In this document: positions 1 to 11,380 of the stretch, piece after piece
Position numbering within the stretch: the stretch's first letter is position 1
How the letters are laid out: each line of letters starts with the position of its first letter
Origin: Tricholomella constricta
Taxonomy: Eukaryota; Basidiomycota; Agaricomycetes; Agaricales; Lyophyllaceae
Assembly (NCBI GenBank): GCA_013368375.1
Contig: JAACJP010000002.1
Span: 496,001 to 560,000 of the forward strand
Direction: 5' to 3'
DNA: 64,000 bases
Program-made: the position numbers and the translations under genes
Notes under the pieces: model-generated
Seen by the model: only the letters and a program-made list of their open reading frames with translations
Told to the model about the DNA's origin: nothing
The model's database searches: none

Positions 1-1188
1 AACGATACCCGTAGACCTCTGATCGGAGGCACCTTGTCAAACCCAGCAACAAAATACCCAGCGTTGTTCGACATCCCGTTGCTGAGGATGTTTCCGTATC
101 TCCTCCCGTGCTTCGCTGCTGCCCTTCTGGGACTTTGCGGGGTTGTGTTGGCTTACTACCTTCTGGACGAGGCAAGCCTTCTTAGAAAAAAAGCCTTTGA
201 TCGTTTTTGACGACAATTGCACAGACCCTACCCAGTAAGCGTTCGATCATAGAAAAAGGTGCACATGTCCACGGTTCCTACGGTGCAACTGACGTCCAGG
301 TTTCCCCATTATCTGCGCCACCTCCCATCAGTGTTGCAACCTTGTTATCGATTCCCACTATTCGAGCCCTAAGTACCTCCGGTTTTGCATTATGTTTCAT
401 TGCGACAGCATTTGATGTCGTATTTGTTCTGTTCTGTTATTCTCCTGTCGAGACCGGTGGCCTGGCATTTTCCGTACGGCATCGATGATCCTATCTCTTT
501 TTCGCACTCCTCACTTCTCTCCTTCCAGGCAACGCAGATAGGCTATTCGCTAGCTGTGGCGGGCGCTATTTCGGCGGGGATCCAGCTTCTCTTTATGCCT
601 ACCCTTCTGCGCACATTTGAGATCACGAAGTTGTATACATTTTGCATGAGCCTTTGGCCGATTACCTTTGCCGCCCTTCCCTTCCTTAATCTACTCGCGC
701 GAAGTGGGTTAGATGCAGCAACAGGAACCATTGATTCTGAATCACTAGGGACGATTTGGATTGGAATCGCTTTCGTGTTGGGTACGTCTCGGGTAGGCTG
801 TCTTGCCTATTCGTAAGTCTTCCATCTGTCCTGTATTATCCATGCCTTAACAACCCTGTCATGTCCAGTGTCAATATGATTCTAGTCAAAGATCATGCCC
901 CCAGTCCATCAAGTCTAGGGTCCACCAATGGTCTAGTACAATTCGCCATGTGCCTCGCTCGCGCCTTTGCGCCTGCGTTTGTAAGGTATGTGTACACCAT
1001 ACTGTTTCAATTCGCTCGCTCCAACCTTTCCATCTATCTTTCCCCCCAGTTCTGCTTTCGCGTTGTCAGTGGACTTGAAATTTCTCGGTGGTCATCTGTG
1101 GGTGGTTGTCATGGTCACCATTTGTTTCTTGGGTTCATATCTGGGGAGGAGCATCGCGCACTGTAAAGTCACTGATGTCGCCCGGTGA
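1..1188 (+). CDS. MFS transporter, C-terminal part (5' end outside window)
   Basis: Spliced + strand exons read as the second half of a major facilitator superfamily transporter. The frame opens with PLIGGTLSNPATKYP and FPYLLPCFAAALLGLCG, a family-typical mid-protein motif and helix. It continues through several hydrophobic helices (GYSLAVAGAISAGIQLLF, TIWIGIAFVLG, GLVQFAMCLARAFAPAFVSS) to a stop at 1186-1188. Introns: 172-224, 474-528, 813-868 and 986-1049. The first uses a GC donor (gcaagc) and joins YYLLDE to TLPSKRS, as the family expects; reading through instead gives a stop. It probably exports small molecules at the plasma or vacuolar membrane by proton antiport, inferred from family only; substrate unknown. 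Tail-to-tail with the acyl-CoA synthetase downstream. Confidence 0.85.
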
Positions 1189-1284
1189 CCCGCACCTTGT
1201 GTTGTAATTTATTCACTATATACACGGATGTATACCCATAGCATGGAATAAGTATCGAATAAACTGCATGTTAAATTTGTTGGA

Positions 1285-4169
1285 TTACAATCTGGATGTC
1301 GGCTCGCCAAGGGTATACAGCTGGTCGAGTTCAGCCTTGAACTTGACATACGCATCCTTCCGTCGAATCTTCATGGTCGGCGTCAAGGTTCCGTCTTCAA
1401 CGCTGAAGGGATCGAGACTGAGATGAATTCTTTTGATCATCTCAAATCTATCAAACACAGAGAGATGGTAAGTTGACAATCAGCATTCGAGTTCTATCAA
1501 AGACCTCACCCTTTCAAACCGTTCTTCTTTGCCTCCCTGGTGATCAAAGAAAGTATCTCCTGGTTGACACGCTCATCCTTACAGGCCGCAACAAGTTCTC
1601 GCAAATCCTCCGCGGTGACTTTCTTGCCGAAAACTTTGGATGCTATTCCCGCAAGTTGAACAGGATCCGGGATGATGACGGCAAGGAGATATGACTGCAA
1701 AGAGTCGCCATGAATGTATATCTGGGCCACCGCAGGCGAAGAACTGTACAGGTTCTCGATCTTCTCGAGAGCCACGTACTCGCCCTGTGAGAGTTTCATG
1801 ATATTCTGGAACAAAGCTTAGAATGGTTGATTCGCTGAAGCTATAGCAAGAGGGACACACCTTGACTCGGTCAATGATTTTAATCCGACCAGCCTGATCG
1901 ATCTCAGCGACATCTCCAGTATGAAGCCACCCCTCATCATCAACAGTTTCTTTGGTATTCTTCTCATCTACAAAAGGCATCAAGCGGCGAAATGGGCAAC
2001 GAGCTTGAATTCTGAGTACCTTTGTAGTAAACCTTGAAGCAATTGGCGCCACGAACACAGAGTTCCCCGCGTGGATTTGGCTTATCTTCTGAAGTATAGC
2101 CCATGGCAGGCACGTCGATAAGTTTCACCTCGTTTATGGGCTGCGGGGGACCAACGGTGCCGCTGGACGTGGGATCGTTGGGCCAGGCCTTCGCGCAGGT
2201 GGCACAATTCTCGGTCATGCCATATCTAAATATTAAAATTCAGATCACCGGCTAGCTATCACCATGTTGCGAAGAGCCTACCCTAAGAAAGAAATTAGGC
2301 GTAAATCCTAATCCACACAAACAGAAGAACTCACCTTCCGTGACTTCACAAGCAAACGCGATCTTGAGGAAATCCATCACATCAGCGCTGATAGGTGCAG
2401 ACCCGCTGGTCATCATCTGGATCTGGCCTCCAAGAACAGCTTGAATCTGAGCCGAACGATAAGCGGTGCGTTGAGGACACAGAAGTTTTCATCCTACTTT
2501 CCGGAATACCAACTTGTCCCAGAAGATGTGAGTGGCATCTCCTGTGGTGTGTAGCTTATCCAATTTGACCTGTATGGCCTTCCTGAACAAGTTACCCTTG
2601 AACCCAGGGATATTCCCCCCCGCCATGGCTGCCTGATAGACCCTGTTCAAGACTCGTGGAACCGAAGGGAAGAAATTTGGTTTCAACAACTGTGCATCTT
2701 CGAGGAGACGAAGTGGGTCGCCTGTGAAGTAGCCGATCCTGCCACTGACACTAATGACACATAACTCGCAAACGCGCTGATGAGGGGAAACTTATTAGGA
2801 AATGCCAAGAACAAAACATTTCAAGATTGACCTCATAGATATGGGCCAGAGGCAGGTATGACATGAGAATAGCCTCTTCTGGAAGTTGAAGCCCGAACAA
2901 ATTCGATTGGGTTGACAATGCAAAATTTGCATGGGTGAGTACCACGCCTATAATTGCATGAGATGCCTTCAAAGTGAGTTGATGGGGATGATAGTACCTT
3001 TGGGATTGCTGGTTGTTCCCTGTATTGCACGTGAATGACGTTCAATCTGATACCCAGGTGCAACTCACAGACGTATAGCAGATCGATGCTATCATATTTG
3101 GTTTAGCAGGAATAGGGTCGAGAAGATTGGCTTTCCCAAAAGCCTCAACTAGATTTGATGAAAGCGTCAAAACAAGGAGAAGGAAAGATTATGCAAATGA
3201 CGAACTTTCTCGTAGCTCTTTGATTTGGATTTTTTGAGCGGCGCCCCACTCTGACAGGATCTGACTTGCTTCGGGCGTTAAATCGTCAATACAGACGATG
3301 AGCTTCAAAATTGGGACGCTGGGTGCAAGTTTGAGCAGGGTGGGTATATGGTCGGAAGTGGCGAAGATGACGGTGAGATGTGAATGGTTGATTCTAAATG
3401 AGCGGGGGATGAGAGATGTTGATGACGGGGAATGAGTATATCAAATACATGTATTCTGGGTAAGAATGAATTCGTTAGCGCAGCATTCAACAGCTCGATG
3501 GTAGCACCTACCAACTGAATCCTTCCCGAGTGTATCGTAAAGACTGACCGAGACCTTGTTGTAGCTCTGCAGTGCGATGTCGATCATTTGCCATTCTAGA
3601 AACGATGCGTCAGTCACAGAAGCCTTAAACGGAGTTGATTCAGGGTACCAGGTCGATTAGCTGACCAAACTCCAACTGCATCAAATTCCCCCCCTCCAAG
3701 TTCACCTTTCGCGAAGAGGGCGAAAAGGGCACTCCCAATGTAACGTCTGCGGACGTCAACCTCGCCGTACGTCTGCCAAACATAACGGTTGGCGTATTTC
3801 AGGGGGTTCTTCGATACTATCGGGCGTTCTCCCAGAAAAGGACGGTCCCTTCCCCCAGATAAACCAGCCTCAAAAATCTCGTCAAGGGTTTTGAGGGTGT
3901 TGGGCGTTTCCAGTCCAATAAGACCCCAAATGCCTGAATATGCTGGTGAACACAAGACAGAGTGTTGTTGATGTAACAAAAAAATTACCATTCCGATAGT
4001 GAGCTTGAAAAGAAAAGACATTTCATGTCAGTATTCCATTGTAACAGTGAGGGATCAACAGAACCCCACCTGATTGACCCGGACGTTTCGTTCCAGGGAC
4101 TGGCACCGACTGTTTATCGTAGGGCAACTTTTCCGGCCATGGTATAGCTCTGGAGTTTACAAGAGGCAT
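1285..4169 (-). CDS. Long-chain fatty acid-CoA ligase, probably peroxisomal
   Basis: ATP-dependent acyl-CoA synthetase activating long-chain fatty acids, ANL (AMP-binding) superfamily. The start at 4169 gives MPLVNSRAIPWPEKLPYDKQ followed by SVPVPGTKRPGQSAHYRNG, the typical N-terminus of fungal/plant peroxisomal enzymes. The AMP-binding P-loop reads YTSGTTSNPKGVVLTHANF when introns near 2950-3070 are removed. Later come SYLPLAHIYE, DEGWLHTGDVAEIDQAGRI (adenylate contact), IKIIDRVK, LSQGEYVALEKIENLY and the C-terminal TLTPTMKIRRKDAY. The protein ends in SRL, a match to the PTS1 peroxisome signal. Introns include 4004-4069 and 3934-3988, bracketing a 15-nt exon (3989-4003). The usual second Gly of the P-loop is Ser here. 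Role: feeding beta-oxidation. About 690 residues. Confidence 0.93.
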
Positions 4170-4571
4170 TAGAAAGGAAATAAAGCAGCAAGGGTCAGTT
4201 GCTGGTCAGTTGGATGTTGAGGTGCAAAGAAGCGGCTGTTACGAACCCGGCTTGACCTATTTCAGGTCCAAGGTGTGGTGCACGTGAAATTCGGCCCGCG
4301 GCAGTTCCTTGAATTTAAACACGACATTATCATACGTTACACGATATTATTTATCGACTTGAGACGATTCCGACACCGTCCACCGTACGCGTCTGCCAGC
4401 GCACGGGACCCACTAACACTTCCGTTGCAAGTATATAACATCATGGCAATGCCGTTTATTTCACGGTCCGTATGAGGCGTAGCAATTAGGATAATCATGA
4501 CATACACTCTGGGCCAGGTACTGTAAGAGTGTGGGGTAAACCAAAAATCTGGGGTACTATTGATTGTGCTG
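4170..4571. other. Intergenic region, acyl-CoA synthetase promoter side
   Basis: About 400 bp between two - strand genes. It must hold the 3' UTR of the EF-hand gene and the promoter of the acyl-CoA synthetase. I see only short reading frames and no repeat or RNA gene. Confidence 0.5.
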
Positions 4572-5609
4572 TTAAAGCTTATGGCGCGCTGAGGACGATC
4601 TGTGCAACAATGAGGCGAAGTGTGATGCAATCAGACAAGGTCTTTGACTAACGCTCATGAATTGCTCGTAGTTCATTTGCACCCACCCATCCCTATCGGT
4701 GTCGACCCTGAATACATGAAAGTTATCGGCGTCAAGCATAATTCATGATCGCGGAGGGCATACCGCTGGAATGACTCTGTAAGTGTCTTAACGGCGACAC
4801 AGGCCCTTACAAACCGATCGAAGGTAATGCCAGGAGGTGGTCCATATCCTGTTGATGGTTCGGAGGCTGGAGACTTCTTCTGAGTGCCGCCACTCACATC
4901 ACGAACGACGTGGACATACCGTATTTATGCTCGATGAGAGTGAGGAGAGGAGGCGATAGATTATAGCCAAAACTTTGAAGTGCTTCTGCGAGTTCATGGC
5001 CTTCGATTGACCCTGAGCGGTCTCTATCGAAATGTCGGAAGACATTTTGCCAATCCGAAATGTATTTCCAAAGGCCAGCAAACTCTGGGAGTATTTAAGT
5101 CGTGAAAGCGGACAGTATCATCAGTAAAGCATGCCTGTGTAGTTAATTGTTCCACTTCGGTCGGTATCCTGATCAAGGTCAATCAATGGTGTGGATGATT
5201 GAAAAGAAACCACTTACGAATATACCCATGAGCATCTTCACGGTATCCAGATCAAAACCTGTTCCAGATTAACATCGCACACAGTTTTAGTAAGTTCCCA
5301 ATGCGTACTTGTCCAATTTCCTGAGTTTTTGATTTCAAGATGAACGAATCGTCAGAACCTCAGGCCTCAGGGCTTACCATTGATCAAAGCAGTCTGTAGC
5401 TCTGTGACACTAATTGAGCCAGATCTATCGGAATCAACAGCGGAGAACCACTGCCAAAGTTGTGGGTCGGCACCAGGAGGCGGTCCATGCTGTTGTTGGT
5501 AGTGGTCACGATAACCGCCCTGATATCCTGGAGGCGTGGTGTGGCTACCTGGGCGGTAAGGACCTTGTTGGCTGTAGCCTTGCGATCTATAGCTTTGAGA
5601 ACCGTACAT
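4572..5609 (-). CDS. Penta-EF-hand calcium-binding protein (peflin/ALG-2 type)
   Basis: Calcium sensor of the PEF family, which dimerises and links Ca2+ to membrane traffic and ESCRT functions (family knowledge). The N-terminus (ATG at 5609) is rich in Tyr, Gln, Gly and Pro, as in peflin. EF-hand loops are visible in order: DSDRSGSISVTEL, DTDRSGTINYTEF, DRDRSGSIEGHEL, a divergent region (ITFDRFVRACVAVKTLTES) and DTDRDGWVQMNYEQF. Exons are joined through about four introns between 4740 and 5390. The C-terminal boundary is uncertain: the unspliced frame stops at 4572, but a possible GT donor after QFMS would give another short tail. The gene is head-to-tail with the acyl-CoA synthetase; no functional link is implied. 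Confidence 0.85.
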
Positions 5610-6031
5610 GATAAGGGTCTATATTATTGTCAGTGGCGCCGACGTTGTACAAGGGGGAATGAAGTTGAATCGAACGAGCTGCTGCGCTATGTGGCTGTGC
5701 AATGGTTCCGTCATCGTCGGGCCGGATCACTCACGACGTGCAGTACTCAAGCCGAGCCTCTGACGGAGACAGTAAATCAATGGACCAGTTGACACTATTC
5801 AAATGTCGAAGGAAAGGAAAGCAAGGGCTGAGAGGTTCTCTGTACCGTTGAAGTTTAAGCATTGTATGGTATAGAAAAAGGTCTTCTTCAACGTGAGATT
5901 TTCGGAATGACGGTTTCACGCTGAACCACGGCGCATGGGACACGGCCTGGTATTATTCATCGCATTCCGAGCGGCTTTAGATCAATATTTACGAGGACAT
6001 GCAAGTATTTTAACCACAACCGAGTTCGATA
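5610..6031. other. Intergenic region upstream of the EF-hand gene
   Basis: Divergent spacer between the EF-hand gene and the hypothetical gene at 6032. It has only short open frames on either strand, none with recognisable protein features. Confidence 0.4.
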
Positions 6032-7096
6032 ATGGTTCAGAATCCTGGAACAGTTGTGGATGTCCTGTGGGCCGCGAGGACGAGGGTTGCAGCATATCGG
6101 CGCAGACGTTATCTAACGCAGAGTAAGGCAATCGATCGTCTGAATCAATCTGCCTCGTCAAAGTTGGTGAGGTTTGCGTAGACGAGAACACTCGCTAAAA
6201 ATCTGGAGTTCAAAAATGACGCGTTATATAATCTCCGTGCTGAATTAGAGTCAAAAGCAAACGGAGCTGGGGAATTAGAAGAGAAAATATTGAACCCAGG
6301 GTTCAATCCTGGCTGGTATGGTGATCGAGGCCCAATCGAAGCTGACAGCGGGAGGATGCAGATTCATTCCATGTTTGAATAGGATAGAACCCCGAGTATC
6401 GTCGGCGAAACACGAAGATAATAATGCCACAATGTGGATTGATACGAAGACAGAGAAGCCTTTGAACGTTTGAACGCTGACCGATGGACGGCCAAGCAAA
6501 GGCGCTTGCTTTTACTGCAGGCGTTATTAACCTTGATTGTCAAGTGACACTTTCTGAGGACGCCTAAAAGCAATAATGTCAGAATCCGCGGGATCAAGTT
6601 TCGATCTAGAGCAACCATGACCAAGGTGCAAACTGAGAGTATTTGCGCATAAATATCCACACGTTTTGAAGGACATGGGGGAGATGCCACACACATGTTT
6701 GCTGGAAAGGAGATTTTTGAGTGTACAGACGCTGGGAACTTGTTTCCTCGTATGGTTTGATTTGATGCTGACATCAGGCCGCTTCCTCGTATTCCTAAGA
6801 ATCGACAGACAGCCTACAGGTCGCAGCAGTTGGGCATATTTACCATAGACAACTTGGTCTCATAGGATTTTGCCTGGAGGAAAGGGTGCTCAGACAAGGC
6901 ATAGATTCTTGCATTCCAGTCATAGTAGTACCTGAGGGCTATATGACATTTCAGTATTTTGACGACAGCAAGCACATCGAGTCAGACGGAGGTACGCCTC
7001 AAACTTGAACCTTCTTGCTTCAAATGTATCACCACGCTAACGAAAGGCCAGGAGGAGCGGATCAGACGTGCTTATTTGGTGTATGACTTCTATTGA
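6032..7096 (+). CDS. Hypothetical protein, eight-exon model
   Basis: No family recognised. Long in-frame stretches interrupted by stops are rejoined by canonical GT-AG introns at 6167-6208, 6316-6382, 6468-6520, 6539-6609, 6626-6671, 6750-6799 and 6992-7046, all 42-71 nt. Some have clear branch-like CTGAC and polypyrimidine-AG signals. The exons total 681 nt, a whole number of codons (226 residues plus stop). The product begins MVQNPGTVVDVLWAARTRV, has a charged helical stretch (NLRAELESKANGAGELEEKI) and later DSCIPVIVVPEGYMTFQYFD. The ATG was chosen as the first in the open frame; upstream exons are possible. After the stop at 7094-7096 the same frame stays open to about 7206, so the 3' end may be wrong. 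It could instead be a decayed gene. Confidence 0.42.
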
Positions 7097-7998
7097 GAGT
7101 TGAATGATTACAGCGCTAGCAACATTCACAACGATATCGAGAAAAAAAAATTACAAGGCGCAATCGAGACGGAGGTCAATGCTTTGATGTCGGCCGCGTT
7201 ATCCTAATGGTCAGCTGTAAAACGATGACTCTCACGTCGACCTGATCTCGCCAGCCTGACACGGAGAGTGGCGTTTAGGGATTTGATGCGTCGGTGAAAG
7301 TTCTTCCTGTCACTTTTCCTGACGGCGAGATCTCACGCTGTTCAACTGAAGTCAATTGAAGTCAACTCAACCGTTAATAGCCGTCCATGCTAGATATTGC
7401 ATCGGCGACGTCGCGTCGCGTTGGAAGACGCTAATGACTGAATCTTTGCATACTCTTCTCGCAGCGTAGATATCACTGTTATGGCATCTAAACATGAATG
7501 ATGTTAACTTTCAAGGCTGCATCAGCGATCGGAGCTGAGCCCATGGTCGTCCTTTACCCCGACGCGCGCGACTTTGGGCCAGTGGCTGTTTCAAGTCAGC
7601 GGCGTTGAGCATTTCGCTAGTGAGTATCTATTACTGTTAGCATCACTATATTACTACTAGTCCTCTTATAGCCATTCCGCTATTCCTTTATCGAAATCGG
7701 CCACCCAAAGATGATGCACTTAGGGGGTCACCAAAAGTCGCGAGAATATTGACTCTGCATCACTACAGTGGGCACACTCAGCTACACTCAGTTCTTGTCA
7801 ATGAGTTAATCACGTGTTATATTGCGACTCGGCATCTTAACACTACTATCCCGACCCCCGGGCCTCTGCTATACTCTCTAAAGCCTTGTGAGTACTCTGT
7901 ATTTACCGCAGCCCGTATCTTGACCTCAGTGCGTACAGGTTTAGTCACGCTCATTTCATTGCACAGAAATAATCTATCCATAACTGTATCTACAGCAT
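7097..7998. other. Intergenic region with short decamer-like repeat
   Basis: About 900 bp without a convincing gene. It contains three adjacent near-identical decamers at 7342-7371 (TCAACTGAAG, TCAATTGAAG, TCAACTCAAC) and a tRNA-A-box-like string near 7190-7245 that does not fold as a tRNA. The last part must be the promoter of the HAD hydrolase. Confidence 0.4.
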
Positions 7999-9266
7999 AT
8001 GACTTCGCCTCATATTCAGGCTGTCATTTTTGACGTACGTGTATCTCGGACTGTCCTGACACTACCTCCTAATATCCATATCTGGTGTTTTCAGATTGGC
8101 GGCGTTGTTTTGCGAAGCCCATTCATCGCGATCGCCACGTATGAACGTCAACTAGGTATCCCCGAGAACTATTTAAATTGCTCCATGTAAGTCAAGCCTG
8201 AGCGAAAGTTTATTCGATGTCAACGTTTTGAACAGCGTCGGGCACGGCTCCCAAGGAGCATGGCAGAAATTCGAACGTGGTGAAATGCCACTGTTCGAGT
8301 TCTATGAGGCTTTCGGCCGCGAACTCTCAGACACTGTGAAGGGCAACGTGTGGTATGTAATGATCCAGAATATCAGCAGCAGCACTCATCCCGTTGTAGG
8401 TATAAGGATCACTGCGCCCGCAAAGGGTTAGGTACGTGATGAAATTCATGATTGCTTTTCAATTTTCAAGTATACAATGAAATTATTTTACAGAAGTCCC
8501 CCGCTTACCAGAAACCCTCAACGTTGACGGTAGAGAAGTAAGCCCTATTCATCACTTCACTGTGCTTTTCGATCAACCAGGTTGTTAGCTTTTTGGATCG
8601 ATGATGCGAGAGTCCAACTTTTACGATCAGCATATTCTACTGGCTATCCATCGCATTCGAGGTGTGTTGGGCCTATCTGGCCAGTTCCACGCAGATCACT
8701 AAATAGTCAAAACAGCGGCGGGAAGGTATAAAATAATAGCCTTAACTAACAATTTCGCCAAAGCAGAAGTCTCGCCGGCCGAGGCACATTTTTTGGGATG
8801 GGATGAGGGTGCAACGCCGGATCATCTCCGATCCTTGTTTGATGACTTTTGCGACAGCAGTACCCTAGGGATGCGGTAAACCAGGCGCAAACTTTTCTGA
8901 CTTCTGTACACTCATCGTCTGTGAAAAGGAAACCGGAACCGGAGTTCTACCTGCTAGCATGTGAGCGAAACGGAATACAACCGAAGGAAGCGATATTCCT
9001 TGATGACATTGGGATGTAAGTATGCCGGACACCCTCTTATTTCTAAGCTGAGGAGGCACACTGGACAGAAACCTGAAAGCTGCTCAGGCACTTGGCATGG
9101 AGACCATCCGTACGTCATCAATCTCTAGTCCTTGTCGTCGACTCATCAAGTACATTTCTCAGACGTTTCGATCGGAAAAACTCTGGATGCGGTCAAGATT
9201 CTAGAGGCAAAGCTTGGAATAGACCTCACGAGTGCTTCAGAGCAAGTAACAAGCAGTAAGCTGTAG
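7999..9266 (+). CDS. HAD-superfamily hydrolase (sEH-N/YihX/ACAD10-N type)
   Basis: Small phosphatase-like hydrolase of the haloacid dehalogenase fold. Motif I, split by intron 8035-8094, reads VIFDIGGVV with the nucleophile Asp; the DxG form, rather than DxD, is normal in the YihX/soluble-epoxide-hydrolase N-domain branch. Motif II is IIALTNNF, motif III lysine is in MRKPEPEFY, and motif IV is AIFLDDIGMN. The C-terminal NLKAAQALGMETIHV and GKTLDAVKILEAKLGI match the ACAD10/11 N-terminal region. Further introns include 8187-8235 and others at about 8351-8407, 8431-8494, 8536-8588, 8661-8715 and 8876-8930. Stop TAG at 9264. About 260 residues. Substrate unknown. It converges on the QCR10-like gene. 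Confidence 0.85.
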
Positions 9267-9400
9267 AGTGCGAGGATTCATTCCGAGGTTCACGAGGCTA
9301 GTGCACATGTTCGTTTGTAACATGACTCCAGTGTGTTGTACGAGGGCTATTCTATCGTCGCTCTGCGATATCTATGGGAATACAGAAAATGGTGGAGGAT

Positions 9401-9799
9401 TTAGAATGGTTTGTCCGACGCAGGCGTCTTGTCCTCATAGTAGTCGCCAAGCTTGGAAAAAGAAACACATCAGCTGTATTGCGGAGACAGTTCACGATAT
9501 CGTACTCACCACAGGCACCTTCACCAGAAATTCACGCTTTACAAGGGGGGTCACGGAGAGCAGCTGGGTGAAAATTGAGGAAGGAGAAATAGGCACAGGG
9601 AAAGGACTGAGAGACTCACGAGAAGCGCAGCTGTCCCTGCACCGACGCCCCAGATTCCAAGTGAAGTCGCCCATCGTTTTGTGGCCTGCGAATATCATCC
9701 GTGGACGTGAGTATTGGATATGCGAGGAAAGTGAGGCAGGCGTACAGTGAGGCCGGCAGAGACTGGGGATTGCGGTTGATATGCCAGGCGGGTCATCAT
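9401..9799 (-). CDS. QCR10: Cytochrome bc1 complex small subunit, QCR10-like
   Basis: Three exons on the - strand give a 74-residue protein starting MMTRLAYQPQSPVSAGLTAT. It then has a single membrane helix (SLGIWGVGAGTAALLLLSV), the stretch TPLVKREFLVKVPVLGDYY and the ending EDKTPASDKPF. This layout (short matrix part, one helix, short acidic tail) and the tail sequence match fungal subunit 10 of ubiquinol-cytochrome c reductase, an accessory subunit near the Rieske protein. Introns use gtacgc, gtgagt and gtgagt donors. Stop at 9401-9403. The start uses the first of two consecutive ATGs. Family assignment is from memory of the C-terminal motif. Confidence 0.72.
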
Positions 9800-10019
9800 C
9801 ACTTATAGGCTCGCGTTGAAGGGGGAAAATGGTTTGGTCGACGCGGAAAACAGCGGAAGAGATGCTTTATCGGCGAACGCCGTGGAAATTTCTCATTTCT
9901 CATTTCGAGCCTCAGATCGCGATCAATTTGAACAAAATTTACATTTTTTGGCCAACGACGAACATTCCATCCGGGTCATAAGCTCAATCTTGGTACGACA
10001 CTTTGAACACTAGAAAGAG

Positions 10020-11380
10020 ATGGCCAACCCTCGTCAGCGCCGCAAGGCACGGTCCTCCTCCCACAAACCGATATCTCATTCTCGACATGCGAAACGCAAT
10101 CTCAAAAAGATGCCTGGTAATACCATGTCGTTCTCTTTGCGAATGGGTATTAAATGTTCCTTTCTTTCAGCTATTCGTGGTCCCAAGATCCTACAGGAGG
10201 CATGGGACGATAAAAAAACGGTCCGGCAAAAGTGAGCCCAAATTCCACACGTCTGTCTGGCAATGATTTGAATACAGCGGGTGTCTTTGCCCATAGTTAC
10301 GTTGCACTTGGCCTGGTACATAGTCTCAACCCATCGGCTGCCGGCGGAGTAGAGCCGCTTGAAGGAAAGCAGGACCACATCGAAGAGAGTCGAATTGCAT
10401 CGAGTTCGCAGCTGGAACAGCCAGCACAAATCCCTAAAGGGTTTGGCAAAATCATCCGCGACGAAGCAGGGAATGTTCTGCGAATCGAATTGCCTGAAGA
10501 AGTGGACGAGCCTCCTGTTGAGAACCCTCAGGATATGGAGATGGAAGGACCCGACGTGGAGAGGGCTGTTCTGGGGCCATGGGTGACTGATCTGGGTGGG
10601 GGGGAAAAGCTCAAGTTGAGGGGTGGAGATTCAAAAATCGTGCAAGGTGAGCACGGAAATGTATTCTGTCCTGCATGCATCATGGACGATTTCTGGGATC
10701 CCTCGGCTTAACCTGATGGAGTTGTCTCCGCGATGCATATAACCGTCCTCCCAGATTTGTGTTTCACTTGTGATGGATCCTGACACTGCACGTCTTCCCG
10801 CTTGGCAACCAACCACGGCATGAAAATTTTCGCGTTGCGAGTGTTTTCTGAGGTGTTTTGTCAAAGCCGGTACACACGATGTCCGACTTTGACTCACCTC
10901 TGAAAGTACTCGAAACTTGGGTGGTCGTCATGATGGCGACCCTGGGCTGAAGGCCGCGCATGATGAATTTGACTTTGCAGCTGCGTTCATTGTGCCGCAT
11001 TCTCACGGTTCGTGCGGGCTTCGGAGGGCTTCGGAGGGGGATGCAATGGTGCTTCTCGTGGTTCTTGGTTCATCTCATTAGGGACTTTACTTCTTTCATC
11101 TTGATTGCTTACGACATGTTCTTTCACTGCAGCACTAGAACGCATATCAGCGCCAGTGAATCAAAATTCGACTACATTGTGTGCACGACTGTCGGCGAGT
11201 GGGCCGCGACACGCGTCGTCTGGAGAGATGGTCTACCTTGGAAAACTGGTGGCGAAATATGAGGGGGACGTTGAACGGATGGCACGAGACCGAAAGCTTA
11301 ACCCCGAGCAGCGGACTGCAGGGGCGCTGAGGCGGGGACTGAAAAAGGCTGGATTAGACGGGGAGGGTGGACGATCTTGA
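10020..11380 (+). CDS. NOP16: Nucleolar protein 16 (60S ribosome biogenesis)
   Basis: Nop16 is a component of 66S pre-ribosomes needed for 60S subunit maturation. The N-terminus MANPRQRRKARSSSHKP and KRNLKKMPAIRGPKILQEAW is the family signature, followed by TVRQNYVALGLVHSLNP. The middle is acidic and variable. The C-terminus carries VYLGKLVAKYEGDVERMARD and RKLNPEQRTAGALRRGLKKA, the typical Nop16 end. Introns: a first one after KKMP, a second before NYVALG (ending at about 10297) and an unusually long one, 10647-11132 (486 bp), before LERISAPVNQNS. ATG at 10020 lies about 220 bp from the divergent QCR10 start. Stop at 11378-11380. Confidence 0.92.

Noticed and set aside
6296..6312. Perfect T-arm-like hairpin CCAGG-GTTCAAT-CCTGG
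   Set aside because: No A box or acceptor/anticodon arms upstream, and it lies within a predicted exon, so I treat it as chance.
7188..7265. tRNA-Glu-like string (TAATGGTCAG and CTCTCAC)
   Set aside because: The anticodon stem does not pair, there is no B box, and acceptor ends do not match. At most a relic.
9268..9750. 160-codon + strand open frame
   Set aside because: It overlaps the QCR10-like exons on the other strand, which have family-level support.
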